DNA from: Streptomyces sp. PsTaAH-137
GTDB taxonomy: Bacteria > Actinomycetota > Actinomycetes > Streptomycetales > Streptomycetaceae
Direction: 5' to 3'
DNA: 64,000 nt
Assembly: GCF_003259365.1 (NCBI RefSeq)
Contig: NZ_QLLY01000015.1
Span: 1 to 64,000 of the forward strand
Below the pieces are notes generated by a model. That model saw nothing but the letters and a program-made list of their open reading frames with translations, had not been told where the DNA came from and did not search any database. Both the position numbers and the translations under genes were made by a program. Each line of letters begins with the position of its first letter. Position 1 is the first letter of the stretch. Positions 17,077-25,625 of the stretch are shown piece by piece.

Positions 17077-17207
17077 CGCGTCCCGCTCGGCCTGCGTGTC
17101 CGTGCCGTCCCCATGGTGGCCCCCGTGTGTGTCATGCCGGTCATGGTGGCACAGGCAGGCCCCACGGGCGACGGCGATCGTCCGTCGCCCGTGGGCCGGC
17201 TCCCGTG

Positions 17208-18724
17208 TCAGTCGCGCAGAGCGAGGCGCTGGTCGCCCGCCTCCGCGTCCTTCGCCAGGCCGGTGGCCGGCGCCGATCCGGTGATCACCACGGTCTCCCC
17301 GGTACGGCGCGAGCGCAGTCCGGTCAGCGTGACCAGCAGGCCCGACACGGCGATCGCCGTGATCACCACGAGGCCCGGGCGGAAGCTGTCCAGGACGGCC
17401 TGCGGCGAGGCCCCCTCTGGGGCGTTCGCGGTGATGACGGCCGTCACCACCGCGAGGAAGATCGCCCCGCCCACCTGTACGGACGTGTTGAGCAGCCCGG
17501 AGACCATGCCCTGCTCGTCGTCGTGCACACCGTTCGTGGCCTGGATGTTGAGGGACGGGAAGACCAGGGCGCAGGCCGCGCCGATCAGCAGCATGGTGGG
17601 CAGGATGACGGCCGCGTAGACCGGGTCGAGGCTGATGCGCAGGAAGAGCGCGTAGCCGATGACCATGAAGGCGAAGCCGACGGCGATGACCCGCGGTGTG
17701 CCGAAACGGTCCACGACCGAGCCGACCTTCGTCGAGGACAGGGCGACGAGCGCGCCCGCCGGCAGGAACGCCAGCGCCATGCTCAGCGCCGACCAGCCCA
17801 GCAGCGACTGCAGATACAGCGTGGCCAGGAACTGGAAGCTGACGTAGGAGCCGAAGAACGTCATCGCGCCGAGCTGCGCGCGGACCTGCGACCCGGAGCG
17901 CAGCACGCCGAGCCGGATCAGCGGTGACGGCGAGCGCCGTTCGACCCGGACGAAGACGGCGAGGAGGACGGCGACCGCGAGGAACGAGAGCAGGGTGCGG
18001 GCCGAACCCCAGCCGGCCTCCGGCGCCTGCACCACCGTGAACACGAGGAGCAGCATCGACAGGGTGCCCAGCGCGGCGCCGGGGATGTCGTAGCCGCGGT
18101 GGTTCTCCTCCTTGGCGCTGTGCGGGATCAGCTTCAGGCCGAGCAGCAGCGCGACGACCGCGATCGGCGCGGGCAGCAGCATCGTCAGGCGCCAGCTGGC
18201 CTCCGTCAGCAGGCCGGAGAGGACGAGGCCCATGGAGAAGCCGGTGGCGGCGCAGGTGGTGTAGATGGACAGGGCCCGGTTGCGTACGGGGCCCTCGGCG
18301 AACGTCGTCGTGATGATGGACAGGCCGGCGGGCGCGGTGAACGCGGCGCTCAGCCCCTTGATGAAGCGGCTCGCGATGAGCAGCGGGCCGGAGTCGACGA
18401 GCCCGCCGAGCAGGGAGGCGAGCGCGAAGACGCCGAGGGCGATCAGGAAGACGCGGCGCCGGCCGAGCGGTCGGCCGCGCGGCCGCCGAGCAGCAACAGG
18501 CCGCCGTAGCCGAGGATGTAGCCGCTGACGACCCATTGCAGGGTCGCCGTCGACAGGTCCAGCTCCGAGCCGATGGACGGCAGGGCGACGCCGACCATCG
18601 AGACGTCGAGCGCGTCCAGGAACATCGCGGCGCAGAGCACGAGCAGCGTGCCCCACAGGCGCGGGGACCAGCGCTCCGACGAGGCCTCGGGGGACGAGGG
18701 AGCAGCGGTGAGCGGAGAAGTCAT
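17208..18724 (-). pseudogene. MFS drug-exporter gene (DHA2/14-TM type) broken by a one-base frameshift
   Basis: The gene begins at ATG 18724 with MTSPLTAAPSSPEA and reads through helix 1 (LLVLCAAMFLDALDVSMVGV) and helix 2 (TLQWVVSGYILGYGGLLLLG) to GGRAAD near 18470, where that frame soon stops. The remainder (GRRRVFLIALGVFALASLLG and twelve further helices to the TGA at 17208) is in another frame. Inserting one base near 18468 restores GGRAAD-LLGRRRVFL, the family motif A, and a 505-residue protein. The lesion is therefore a single missing base: either a real recent mutation or a sequencing error. The intact protein would be a proton-driven exporter, controlled by the divergent MarR gene. Confidence 0.85.
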
Positions 18725-18739
18725 GCGGAGCACAGTACA

Positions 18740-18766
18740 TGCACATGCATTGACTGCACGTGCATT
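18740..18766. promoter_or_regulatory. Direct repeat of a palindromic motif, probable MarR operator
   Basis: TGCACATGCATT (18740-18751) and TGCACGTGCATT (18755-18766) are 12-bp near-identical copies with a 15-base period; the second contains the perfect palindrome TGCACGTGCA. They sit between the divergent MFS and MarR starts, 16 bases from the MFS start codon, and would block its promoter when bound. Confidence 0.6.
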
Positions 18767-18811
18767 TAATGACGGCGCAACAAAAGGTGCGTTTTCTGCT
18801 ACCGTGCGGTC

Positions 18812-19228
18812 ATGGCGGCAGGAAAAGCGGAAGCCGGGACATCGGTCGGCCTGGTGGAACAGTGGCGGGACATCCTCTCGCTGCACGCGCGCACGATGTG
18901 CGAGCTCGACCGCGAGCTGCACCGGCACGGCCTGGGCGCGAGCGACTTCGAGGTGCTCGACGTGCTCGCGGAGGGCGCGCCGGAGGACGGCGCGTCCGGC
19001 TATCGCGTGCAGGAGATCGCCGGCCAGGTGCACCTGAGCCAGAGCGCCCTGTCCCGGCTCATCGGCCGCCTCGAGAAGGACGGCCTCGTGGAGCGCGGCA
19101 TGTGCAGCGAGGACCGGCGCGGGGTCCGGGTCTGCCTCACGGCCAAGGGGCGGGCCCTGCACACCGAGGTACGGCCGCTGCAGCGGGCCGTGCTGAGCCG
19201 GATGCTGGAGACCGGCTCCCCGGAGTGA
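18812..19228 (+). CDS. MarR-family transcriptional regulator
   Basis: A 138-residue winged-helix protein. Helices around LHRHGLGASDFEVLDVLAEG precede the DNA-binding helix-turn-helix YRVQEIAGQVHLSQSALSRL, then IGRLEKDGLVERGMCSEDRR, the wing with the conserved Asp-Arg-Arg. MarR regulators act as dimers that leave DNA on binding phenolic or drug-like ligands or on Cys oxidation; Cys29, Cys98 and Cys107 are present. It is divergent from the frameshifted MFS exporter and separated by paired palindromic repeats, which suggests it represses the exporter. Confidence 0.92.
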   Translation: MAAGKAEAGTSVGLVEQWRDILSLHARTMCELDRELHRHGLGASDFEVLDVLAEGAPEDGASGYRVQEIAGQVHLSQSALSRLIGRLEKDGLVERGMCSEDRRGVRVCLTAKGRALHTEVRPLQRAVLSRMLETGSPE

Positions 19229-19246
19229 CGGCCCGCCGCCGGCGGA

Positions 19247-19990
19247 TCAGACGCCCGACTGCTCCCGCCAGAACGCGGCGAGGGAGGCGTCCCCGGTGAC
19301 TTCGGGGAACGGCAGCCGGTTCCACAGCGCCAGGTAGAGCCGCGCGGCCGGACCGGACACCTCGCACTCGGCGGTCCCGGTGGCGCCCCGCTCCGCGGCG
19401 GGCGGGTCCTGGGTGATCCGCACCGTCCAGGTGACGTCGGCGTCCACGGCCCGCACCCGCAGCAGGCGTGGCGCCTCCGAGCGCACCCGGCTGCGCTCCC
19501 GCGCGTGGAACCCGGTCAGCAGCTCGTCGATGCCGTCGACCGCGAACTCCTCGGTGATCGGGTCGGACGCGTCTGCGGACGGCCGGTCGAGCGCCGACTC
19601 GGCGTCGACCCGGTGCACCGTCGTCTCGTGCGCCTGCCGCCGCGCCCAGAACGCCAGCGGCGACGGCGCCGGAAGGAACGCGAAGCACTCCAGATCGAGG
19701 GGTGCTTGTGTCAAGGTGTCGACAAGTGTGCTGTGACCCTCGCGGTACCAGGCGAGCAGCCCGTCACCGTCGAGTCCCGGCGGGACGTCCGGCAGTGGGC
19801 GGCGTGCCGCGAATCCGTCGGCCAGGAAGCCGGTGGCCCACCGGTGCACCGCTCCCTGATGGCTCAGCAGGTCACGGATCTGCCAGCCCGGGCAGGTGGC
19901 GACCTCCGCGCCGACTCCTGCCTTCTCGGCGGCGGCCGCCAGCAACCGGCCTTCTCTGTCCACGACTTGAATGTGTTCGGCGATCTCCAT
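19247..19990 (-). CDS. Maleylpyruvate isomerase family mycothiol-dependent enzyme
   Basis: A 247-residue protein with the DinB-like four-helix N-terminal domain. TCPGWQIRDLLSHQGAVHRW supplies the first His ligands and FWARRQAHETTVHRVDAE the Glu/His pair of the metal site typical of the family (His/Glu/His). The C-terminal half is the MDMPI_C-type domain with LRVRAVDADVTWTVRI and LYLALWNRLPFPEV. Known members use mycothiol, the actinomycete thiol, in isomerisation or conjugation; most genes carrying this name have unknown substrates. It is convergent with the MarR gene, 18 bases apart. Confidence 0.85.
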   Translation of the reverse strand: MEIAEHIQVVDREGRLLAAAAEKAGVGAEVATCPGWQIRDLLSHQGAVHRWATGFLADGFAARRPLPDVPPGLDGDGLLAWYREGHSTLVDTLTQAPLDLECFAFLPAPSPLAFWARRQAHETTVHRVDAESALDRPSADASDPITEEFAVDGIDELLTGFHARERSRVRSEAPRLLRVRAVDADVTWTVRITQDPPAAERGATGTAECEVSGPAARLYLALWNRLPFPEVTGDASLAAFWREQSGV

Positions 19991-20053
19991 GGGGCGAGTC
20001 TGCCCGGTCGCGCGTGCGGCGGCGCGGAATTTTCTTGCGCGGTGCGGTGCGGC

Positions 20054-21274
20054 TCAGCCGACGGCCACGCGGCGCGTCGCGAATCCGATCGTCGCCGCGA
20101 CCGCCGCGAGCAGCGCCACGCTCGTCAGGGCGAGCGGCAGCGAGAACCAGTCCGCCATGAACCCGATCGCCGGCGGCCCGAGCAGCATGCCGCCGTAGCC
20201 GAGCGTGGACGCGGCGGCGACACCCGTCGGGCCGGCCAGGGCCCCGGCCCGCTCGACCGCGACGGGGAAGAGGTTGGCCAGGCCGAGGCCGGTGACCGCG
20301 AAGCCGACGAGAGCGAGCCAGACCGAGGGCGCCAGCGCGCCGAGCAGCATGCCGACGGCGCCGGTCGCACCGCCGAGGACCAGGGTCCGGGTCCGGCCGA
20401 GCCGTTCCAGCAGCGTCGTGCCGGTGAGCCGGCCGATGGTCATGGCGAACGCGAAGCACGAGTAACTGGCCGCCGCCACACCCGGATGCGCGTGCAGGTC
20501 CTCCTCCATGTGCAGCGCGCTCCAGTCGGCCAGGGCCCCCTCCCCGTACGCCGTGCACAGGGCGATCAGACCGAAGACGACGACGAGCAGCCGGGTGCCC
20601 CGGTCCAGCCGGTGCGACGGCGCGGGCTTCCGGGTGTCGGTGCCCGCCGGTATACGTTCCTGAGCGCCGGGGGAGCGGCGGCGCAGCAGCGTCGGTCCGG
20701 CCGCGGCCGTGACCACGAGGCCGATCACCATGATCCCCAGCAGATGCCGGGTCGGCGACAGATGCGCGGCGACCAGCCCGCCGAGGCCCGAACCGACCAT
20801 GCCGCCCAGGCTGAACGCGGCGTGGAAGCTGGGCATCACCGGTCTGTCGAGCGCCGCGACCAGGTCGACCGCGGCGCTGTTCATCGCCACGTTGATGCCG
20901 CCGTACGCCGCTCCGAACGCCAGCAGCACGAGACCGAGGGTCGACGGTGAGTGGGTCAGCGGCGGCAGCACGATGGTCAGCGGCAGCAGCACTCCGCAGG
21001 CCACCGTCACCTCGTGGTTGCCGAAGCGCCGGCACAGCCGTCCGGTCAGCATCATCGTGATCACGGCACCGGCGGACACCCCGAGCAGGGCCAGGCCCAG
21101 TGCGCTCGCCGAGGCCCCGGTCTGCTCCTTGATGGCGGGGATGCGGACCACCCAGCCCGCGAAGATGAAGCCGTCGAGGGCGAAGAAGACCGTGAGGGCG
21201 AGGCGCAGACGGGTCAGGGAGGGGAAGCGGGGGCTGTCGGCGCTGACCGTCCCCAGTTTGTTTAGTAGCGGCAC
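20054..21274 (-). CDS. MFS transporter, 12 helices
   Basis: A 406-residue integral membrane protein with twelve hydrophobic segments and a central cytoplasmic loop around residues 200-220 rich in charged residues. Motifs include GWVVRIPAIKEQTGAS after helix 1, TGRLCRRFGNHEV (motif A position) and IGRLTGTTLLERLGRTRTLV in the second half. It resembles the YbjJ-like group of MFS proteins of unknown substrate. The start is a GTG at 21274 with no clear ribosome site, so translation may be leaderless; no nearer start exists before helix 1. A terminator of the upstream DeoR gene separates the two. Confidence 0.85.
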   Translation of the reverse strand: MPLLNKLGTVSADSPRFPSLTRLRLALTVFFALDGFIFAGWVVRIPAIKEQTGASASALGLALLGVSAGAVITMMLTGRLCRRFGNHEVTVACGVLLPLTIVLPPLTHSPSTLGLVLLAFGAAYGGINVAMNSAAVDLVAALDRPVMPSFHAAFSLGGMVGSGLGGLVAAHLSPTRHLLGIMVIGLVVTAAAGPTLLRRRSPGAQERIPAGTDTRKPAPSHRLDRGTRLLVVVFGLIALCTAYGEGALADWSALHMEEDLHAHPGVAAASYSCFAFAMTIGRLTGTTLLERLGRTRTLVLGGATGAVGMLLGALAPSVWLALVGFAVTGLGLANLFPVAVERAGALAGPTGVAAASTLGYGGMLLGPPAIGFMADWFSLPLALTSVALLAAVAATIGFATRRVAVG

Positions 21275-21354
21275 AAAGTCAGGTTAGAGGCGGACCCGCC
21301 CTCGCGACAAGGGGGGTCGGGGAGGGGGTGGATGCCGGTGCCGGGCATGGCGAA

Positions 21355-21384
21355 GGCGCGCGGTGCGGAGGTGCACCGCGCGCC
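21355..21384 (-). terminator. Hairpin terminator after the DeoR gene
   Basis: Bases 21355-21366 pair perfectly with 21373-21384 (12 bp, all but one pair G-C) around a 6-nt loop, 18 bases beyond the DeoR stop on the minus strand. Confidence 0.75.
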
Positions 21385-21402
21385 CTGGGTGTGCGTCGTG
21401 GG

Positions 21403-22182
21403 TCAGACGGCGACGACCCGGACGCCCGCCTCCTCGAAGCGCTCCAGTGCCGCCCTGTCGGCGGACTCGTCCGTCACGAGGATGTCGACCTGCGCCACGT
21501 CGCAGATCCGGGCGAAGGCGCGGTGCCCCAGCTTGCTGGCGTCCGCCGCGACCACGACGCGCTCGGCCCGCTCGCACAGCAGCCGGTTGATCGCGGCCTC
21601 CGCCTCGTCGTGCGCGGAGGCGCCGTGCGTGACGTCGAGACCGACGACGCCCAGGACGGCGGTGTCCAGCGTGATCTGGCCGAGGACCCCGTCGGCGAGC
21701 GGACCGATCAACTCGTACGACTGCGGGCGCGCGACCCCGCCCGTGAGCACGATCTTGAACTGGGGGCGCACCGCCAGCTCGTTGGCGATGTTCAGCGCGT
21801 TCGTGACGATCGTCAGGGCGGGGGTGCCGGAGGCGAGGTCGGGGCGGACCGCGAGCGCCCGCGCCACCTCGGTCGTCGTCGTGCCGCCCGTCAGGCCCAC
21901 CGCCTCGCCGGGCGTGAGCAGTTCGGCGACCGCCGTGGCGATCCGCTGCTTCTCCGAGGCGTTGCGGGCGGTCTTGTAGCGCAGCGGCAGTTCGTAGCTG
22001 ACGCCGTGCACGACGGCGCCGCCACGGGTGCGCACCAGCATCTGCTGCTCGGCGAGCTGGTCGAAGTCGCGGCGGATCGTGGCTGCGGACACACCCAGTT
22101 CGCCGGCCGCGTCCTCCACGTCGAGGCGGCCGCGCTCGACGAGCAGTTCGAGGAGGGACTTCCAGCGGGCGTCGCGGGACAT
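21403..22182 (-). CDS. DeoR/GlpR-family transcriptional regulator (AgaR-like)
   Basis: A 259-residue regulator from ATG 22182 with GGAGG six bases upstream. The helix-turn-helix is LDVEDAAGELGVSAATIRRD followed by FDQLAEQQMLVRTRGGAV, the DeoR signature. The sugar-phosphate-sensing domain has LTGGTTTTEVARAL, TNALNIANEL and VLTGGVARPQSYELIGP, then DEAEAAINRLLCERAERVVV. It diverges from a SIS-domain isomerase and a class II aldolase, the gene pair regulated by AgaR in N-acetylgalactosamine or galactitol clusters. Direct repeats at 22242-22258 are its likely binding site. Confidence 0.92.
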   Translation of the reverse strand: MSRDARWKSLLELLVERGRLDVEDAAGELGVSAATIRRDFDQLAEQQMLVRTRGGAVVHGVSYELPLRYKTARNASEKQRIATAVAELLTPGEAVGLTGGTTTTEVARALAVRPDLASGTPALTIVTNALNIANELAVRPQFKIVLTGGVARPQSYELIGPLADGVLGQITLDTAVLGVVGLDVTHGASAHDEAEAAINRLLCERAERVVVAADASKLGHRAFARICDVAQVDILVTDESADRAALERFEEAGVRVVAV

Positions 22183-22241
22183 CCGCGGCCTCCAATCGAC
22201 GATCGACTCGGTCGCCAAACCCTAGCTGTTGTGTCCACGAA

Positions 22242-22272
22242 TGCTTGATTGTGCTTGAAAGCTGGCTATATC
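22242..22272 (+). promoter_or_regulatory. Promoter with DeoR-type direct repeats
   Basis: TGCTTGA occurs at 22242-22248 and again at 22252-22258, a 10-base period typical of DeoR-family sites. They overlap a possible -35 (TTGATT, 22245-22250), with a possible -10 (TATATC, 22267-22272) 16 bases on. The SIS-domain gene starts 60 bases downstream. Confidence 0.5.
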
Positions 22273-22332
22273 TTGCATGAACACGCAATCGTTGTGGGAG
22301 CTCGAAACTTACACAGGGGAGTGGGGCGCGGC

Positions 22333-23217
22333 ATGAGCCATGTCGAGACCGAGTTGAACAGCCAGCCGGAATGCTGGACGCGCGTCGCGGGACTCGCGGA
22401 GGGGCACAAGGCGGCGCTGCCGGCCGCCGGGGAGCGGGTCGCGATCGTCGGCTGCGGCACCTCCTGGTTCATGGCGCAGGCGGCCGCCGCGCTGCGCGAG
22501 CGGTCCGGTCAGGGGGAGACCGACGCGTTCGCCGCGTCCGAGTTCCCGGCGGGCCGCCGCTACGACCGGGTGATCGCCCTGACCCGCTCCGGCACCACCA
22601 CCGAGGTCCTCGAACTGCTCGCCGCGCTGCGCGGCACCGTCCGCACCACGGCGATCACCGGCGACCCGGAGACACCGATCCGGACGGCCGCCGACGACCT
22701 CGTGGTGCTCGACTTCGCCGACGAGAAGTCCGTGGTGCAGACCCGCTTCGCCACCACGGCCCTCACCCTGCTCCGCGCCCACCTCGGCCTGCACACCGAG
22801 CAGGCCGTCGCCGACGCGCGCACCGCACTGGCCGAGCCGCTGCCCGAAGGGCTCGTGGAATGCGGGCAGTTCACCTTCCTGGGGCGAGGCTGGACGGTGG
22901 GGCTCGCCAACGAGGCGGCGCTCAAGATGCGCGAGGCGTCCCTGTCCTGGACCGAGGCGTACCCGGCGATGGAGTACCGGCACGGCCCGATCTCCGTCAC
23001 CACCACCGGCACCGCCACCTGGATGCTCGGCGAGGCGCCCGACGGCCTGGCCGAGCAGGTCGCCGCGACCGGCGCGCTCTGGATCGAGGGCCGCCTCGAC
23101 CCGCTGGCCGAACTCGTCCGCGCCCAGCGGCTTGCCGTGGCTGTCGCCGCCCGCAGCGCGCTCGACCCCGACCAGCCGCGCCACCTCACCCGCTCCGTGA
23201 TCCTCGACGCCAACTGA
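22333..23217 (+). CDS. SIS-domain sugar-phosphate isomerase/deaminase, AgaS-like
   Basis: A 294-residue protein with two SIS subdomains. The first has VAIVGCGTSWFMAQAAAALR and the phosphate loop ALTRSGTTTEVLEL; the second begins FLGRGWTVGLANEAALKMRE and contains the catalytic Glu segment YPAMEYRHGPIS, as in the isomerase half of glucosamine-6-phosphate synthase. No glutaminase domain is present, so it should catabolise an amino-sugar phosphate or isomerise a ketose phosphate. The aldolase follows after 46 bases and the DeoR regulator is divergent, giving a compact catabolic cassette. No transporter or deacetylase gene is in the cassette. Confidence 0.88.
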   Translation: MSHVETELNSQPECWTRVAGLAEGHKAALPAAGERVAIVGCGTSWFMAQAAAALRERSGQGETDAFAASEFPAGRRYDRVIALTRSGTTTEVLELLAALRGTVRTTAITGDPETPIRTAADDLVVLDFADEKSVVQTRFATTALTLLRAHLGLHTEQAVADARTALAEPLPEGLVECGQFTFLGRGWTVGLANEAALKMREASLSWTEAYPAMEYRHGPISVTTTGTATWMLGEAPDGLAEQVAATGALWIEGRLDPLAELVRAQRLAVAVAARSALDPDQPRHLTRSVILDAN

Positions 23218-23263
23218 CCCTCGTTCTCGCGGACATGAGAGCGGACACGAGAAGGGAGAGGCC

Positions 23264-24124
23264 GTGCCTCTCGCAGCCACCGGCACCCTCGTCGGTGCGG
23301 CGGCGGCCCGGCAGGGGGCCGTCGCCGCGTTCAACGTCATCACGCTCGAACACGTCGAGGCCGTCGTCGCCGGCGCCGAGACGGTCGACGCCCCGGTCAT
23401 CCTGCAGATCAGCGAGAACGCCGTCCGCTACCGCTACGGCCGCCTCCTGCCGCTGGCCCGCGCCGCGGTCGCCGTCGCCGAGAAGGCCGGCGTGGACGTC
23501 GCCCTCCACCTGGACCACGTACAGAGCGACGATCTGCTGCGGCAGGCCGCCGACGCCGGGTTCAGCTCGGTGATGTACGACGCCGCGCATCTGCCCTACG
23601 ACGAGAACCTCGCCGCGACCCGGGCCGCCGCCGACTGGGGGCACGCCCACGGGCTCTGGGTGGAGGCCGAGTTGGGGGAGGTCGGCGGCAAGGACGGGGC
23701 CGCGCCGCTGGACGCGCACGCGCCCGGCGCCCGCACCGACCCCGGGGAGGCCCGCGCCTACGTCTCCGACTCGGGGGTCGACGCGCTGGCCGTCGCGGTC
23801 GGTTCCTCGCACGCGATGACGACCCGCACCGCGACCCTCGACCACGATCTGCTCAAGCGGCTCGCCGCGGGGCTCGGCGACCTCGGCGTGCCGCTCGTGC
23901 TGCACGGCTCATCGGGCGTGCCCGACGCGGAACTGGCGGCCGCCGTGCGCGGCGGCATCGCCAAGGTCAACGTGGGCACCGCCCTGAACATCGCGATGAC
24001 CGGCGCCATCCGCGCGTTCCTCGCCGCGCACCCCGACGCCGTCGACTCCCGCAAGTACCTGACCGTGGGCCGGGAGGCGATGGCCCGCACGGTCGGCGCG
24101 TTCATCACGGTGCTGCGGGGCTGA
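23264..24124 (+). CDS. Class II fructose/tagatose-bisphosphate-type aldolase
   Basis: A 286-residue TIM-barrel enzyme starting at a GTG preceded by AAGGGAG. ALHLDHVQSDD holds the catalytic Asp and first zinc His; AELGEVGGKDG, the Ser of GSSHAM (normally a GxxHG zinc-His segment), VLHGSSGVPD (third zinc His) and KVNVGTALNIAM (phosphate binding) follow in the usual order. Family members split fructose-1,6- or tagatose-1,6-bisphosphate into dihydroxyacetone phosphate and glyceraldehyde 3-phosphate. Its partner SIS protein and DeoR regulator favour a tagatose or amino-sugar route over central glycolysis. Confidence 0.9.
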   Translation: MPLAATGTLVGAAAARQGAVAAFNVITLEHVEAVVAGAETVDAPVILQISENAVRYRYGRLLPLARAAVAVAEKAGVDVALHLDHVQSDDLLRQAADAGFSSVMYDAAHLPYDENLAATRAAADWGHAHGLWVEAELGEVGGKDGAAPLDAHAPGARTDPGEARAYVSDSGVDALAVAVGSSHAMTTRTATLDHDLLKRLAAGLGDLGVPLVLHGSSGVPDAELAAAVRGGIAKVNVGTALNIAMTGAIRAFLAAHPDAVDSRKYLTVGREAMARTVGAFITVLRG

Positions 24125-24205
24125 GGGGCCGACGGGCGGGCGCCCCGGGCAGAGGTCCTGGTGGCCCCTGCCCGCGGGCGGCCCGGCCCGGCGATACTGC
24201 CCGGC

Positions 24206-24577
24206 ATGCCCCTGTCGCTGCATCACATCGTGATCGACGCCCACGACCTGCCCGCCCTCGCCCGCTTCTGGGCGGCCGCGCTGCGCTGGCGGATCCTGTC
24301 CGAGCGGGAACGGGAGATCGTGATCGGGCCGGACGAGACCGCTCCCGTCGGCATCTGCTTCATGCCGGTGACCGACCCCAAGAAGGTCAAGAACCGGCTG
24401 CACCTGGATCTGACGTCGGCCGCCGACGACCGGGCGGCGGAGATCGAGCGGCTGCTCGCGCTCGGCGCCCGGCACACGGACGTCGGGCAGCGCGGCGACG
24501 AGTCCTGGACCGTGCTCGCCGATCCGGAGGGCAATGAGTTCTGCGTGGTCAGGCCGAAGACGACGCTCATCGGCTGA
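24206..24577 (+). CDS. VOC-superfamily (glyoxalase-like) protein
   Basis: A 123-residue protein with two beta-alpha-beta-beta-beta modules. It opens LHHIVIDAHDLPALARFWAA and the second module contains NRLHLDLTSAADDRAAEIER and VLADPEGNEFCVV, the usual vicinal-oxygen-chelate pattern, with His, His and Glu at the metal positions. The ATG at 24206 is preferred to a GTG at 24161 because the fold begins immediately after it. Substrate unknown. It is convergent with malR with only 22 bases between stops. Confidence 0.82.
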   Translation: MPLSLHHIVIDAHDLPALARFWAAALRWRILSEREREIVIGPDETAPVGICFMPVTDPKKVKNRLHLDLTSAADDRAAEIERLLALGARHTDVGQRGDESWTVLADPEGNEFCVVRPKTTLIG

Positions 24578-24599
24578 CGCGTGCCGTGGGAGATGCCGC

Positions 24600-25625
24600 T
24601 CAGTCGCGCCGGTCCGGCGCCGCCGCCGTCGAGCCGCGGACGACCAGCTCCGGCATGAACACGAACTCGGTGTGCGGCGCGGGCGTTCCGCCGATCTCCT
24701 CCAGGACCGCGCGCACCGCCGCCTGGCCCATGGACTGCACCGGCTGACGGATCGTCGTCAGCGGCGGGTCGGTGAACGCGATCAGCGGGGAGTCGTCGAA
24801 GCCCACCACGGACACGTCCTCGGGGACCCGGTGGCCGGCCTGGCGGGCGGCGCGGATCGCGCCCAGCGCCATCATGTCGCTGGCGCACACGATGGCCGTG
24901 CAACCTTGCGCAAGAAGGGCCGCGGCCGCCGCCTGCCCGCCCTCCATCGTGTAGAGGGAGTGCTGGACCAGCTCCTCGCTCTGCTCCGCCGTGAGGCCCA
25001 ACTGCTCGGCCATGCCCGACTGGAAGCCCTCGATCTTGCGCTGCACGGGCACGAACCGGCGCGGGCCGACGGCCAGGCCGATCCGGGTGTGGCCGAGCGA
25101 GGCGAGATGCTGCACGGAGAGCCGGGTCGCGGCCCGGTCGTCGGTGGACACGAAGGGCGCCTTGATCTGCGCCGAGAAGCCGTTGACGAGCACGAACGGG
25201 ATGCCCTGGCCGCGCAGTTGGTCGTAGCGCTGGGTGTCGGCCGTGGTGTCGGCGTGCAGCCCGGACACGTAGATGATCCCGGAGACGCTGCGCTCCACGA
25301 GCATCTCGGTCAGCTCGTCCTCGGTGGACCCGCCCGGGGTCTGGGTGGCGAGCACCGGGGTGTAGCCCTGGCGGGTCAGCGCCTGGCCGATGACCTGGGC
25401 GAGCGCCGGGAAGATGGGGTTGTCCAGCTCCGGCGTGATCAGGCCGACCAGGCCCGCGCTGCGGGTGCGGAGCCGGGGAGGCCGCTCGTAACCGAGCACG
25501 TCGAGTGCGGCCATGACGGATTCGCGGGTGCCGGAGGCCACGCCTGGCTTGCCGTTGAGCACGCGGCTGACTGTGGCTTCGCTGACCCCCGCCTGGGCTG
25601 CAATGTCGGAAAGCCGCGCGGTCAT
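24600..25625 (-). CDS. malR: Maltose-operon repressor MalR, LacI family
   Basis: A 341-residue LacI-type repressor. The helix-turn-helix is LSDIAAQAGVSEATVSRVLN followed by the hinge NGKPGVA. The effector domain has GLITPELDNPIFP, IYVSGLHADTTADT and VGFDDSPLIAFTDPPLTTIR. It sits divergently upstream of malE, as malR does in Streptomyces, where MalR represses maltose and amylase genes and is released by maltose or maltodextrins. Only the ATG at 25625 places the helix-turn-helix at the N-terminus; no strong ribosome site is visible. A close paralogue lies at 31086-32147, and the two share the recognition helix exactly. Confidence 0.92.
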   Translation of the reverse strand: MTARLSDIAAQAGVSEATVSRVLNGKPGVASGTRESVMAALDVLGYERPPRLRTRSAGLVGLITPELDNPIFPALAQVIGQALTRQGYTPVLATQTPGGSTEDELTEMLVERSVSGIIYVSGLHADTTADTQRYDQLRGQGIPFVLVNGFSAQIKAPFVSTDDRAATRLSVQHLASLGHTRIGLAVGPRRFVPVQRKIEGFQSGMAEQLGLTAEQSEELVQHSLYTMEGGQAAAAALLAQGCTAIVCASDMMALGAIRAARQAGHRVPEDVSVVGFDDSPLIAFTDPPLTTIRQPVQSMGQAAVRAVLEEIGGTPAPHTEFVFMPELVVRGSTAAAPDRRD

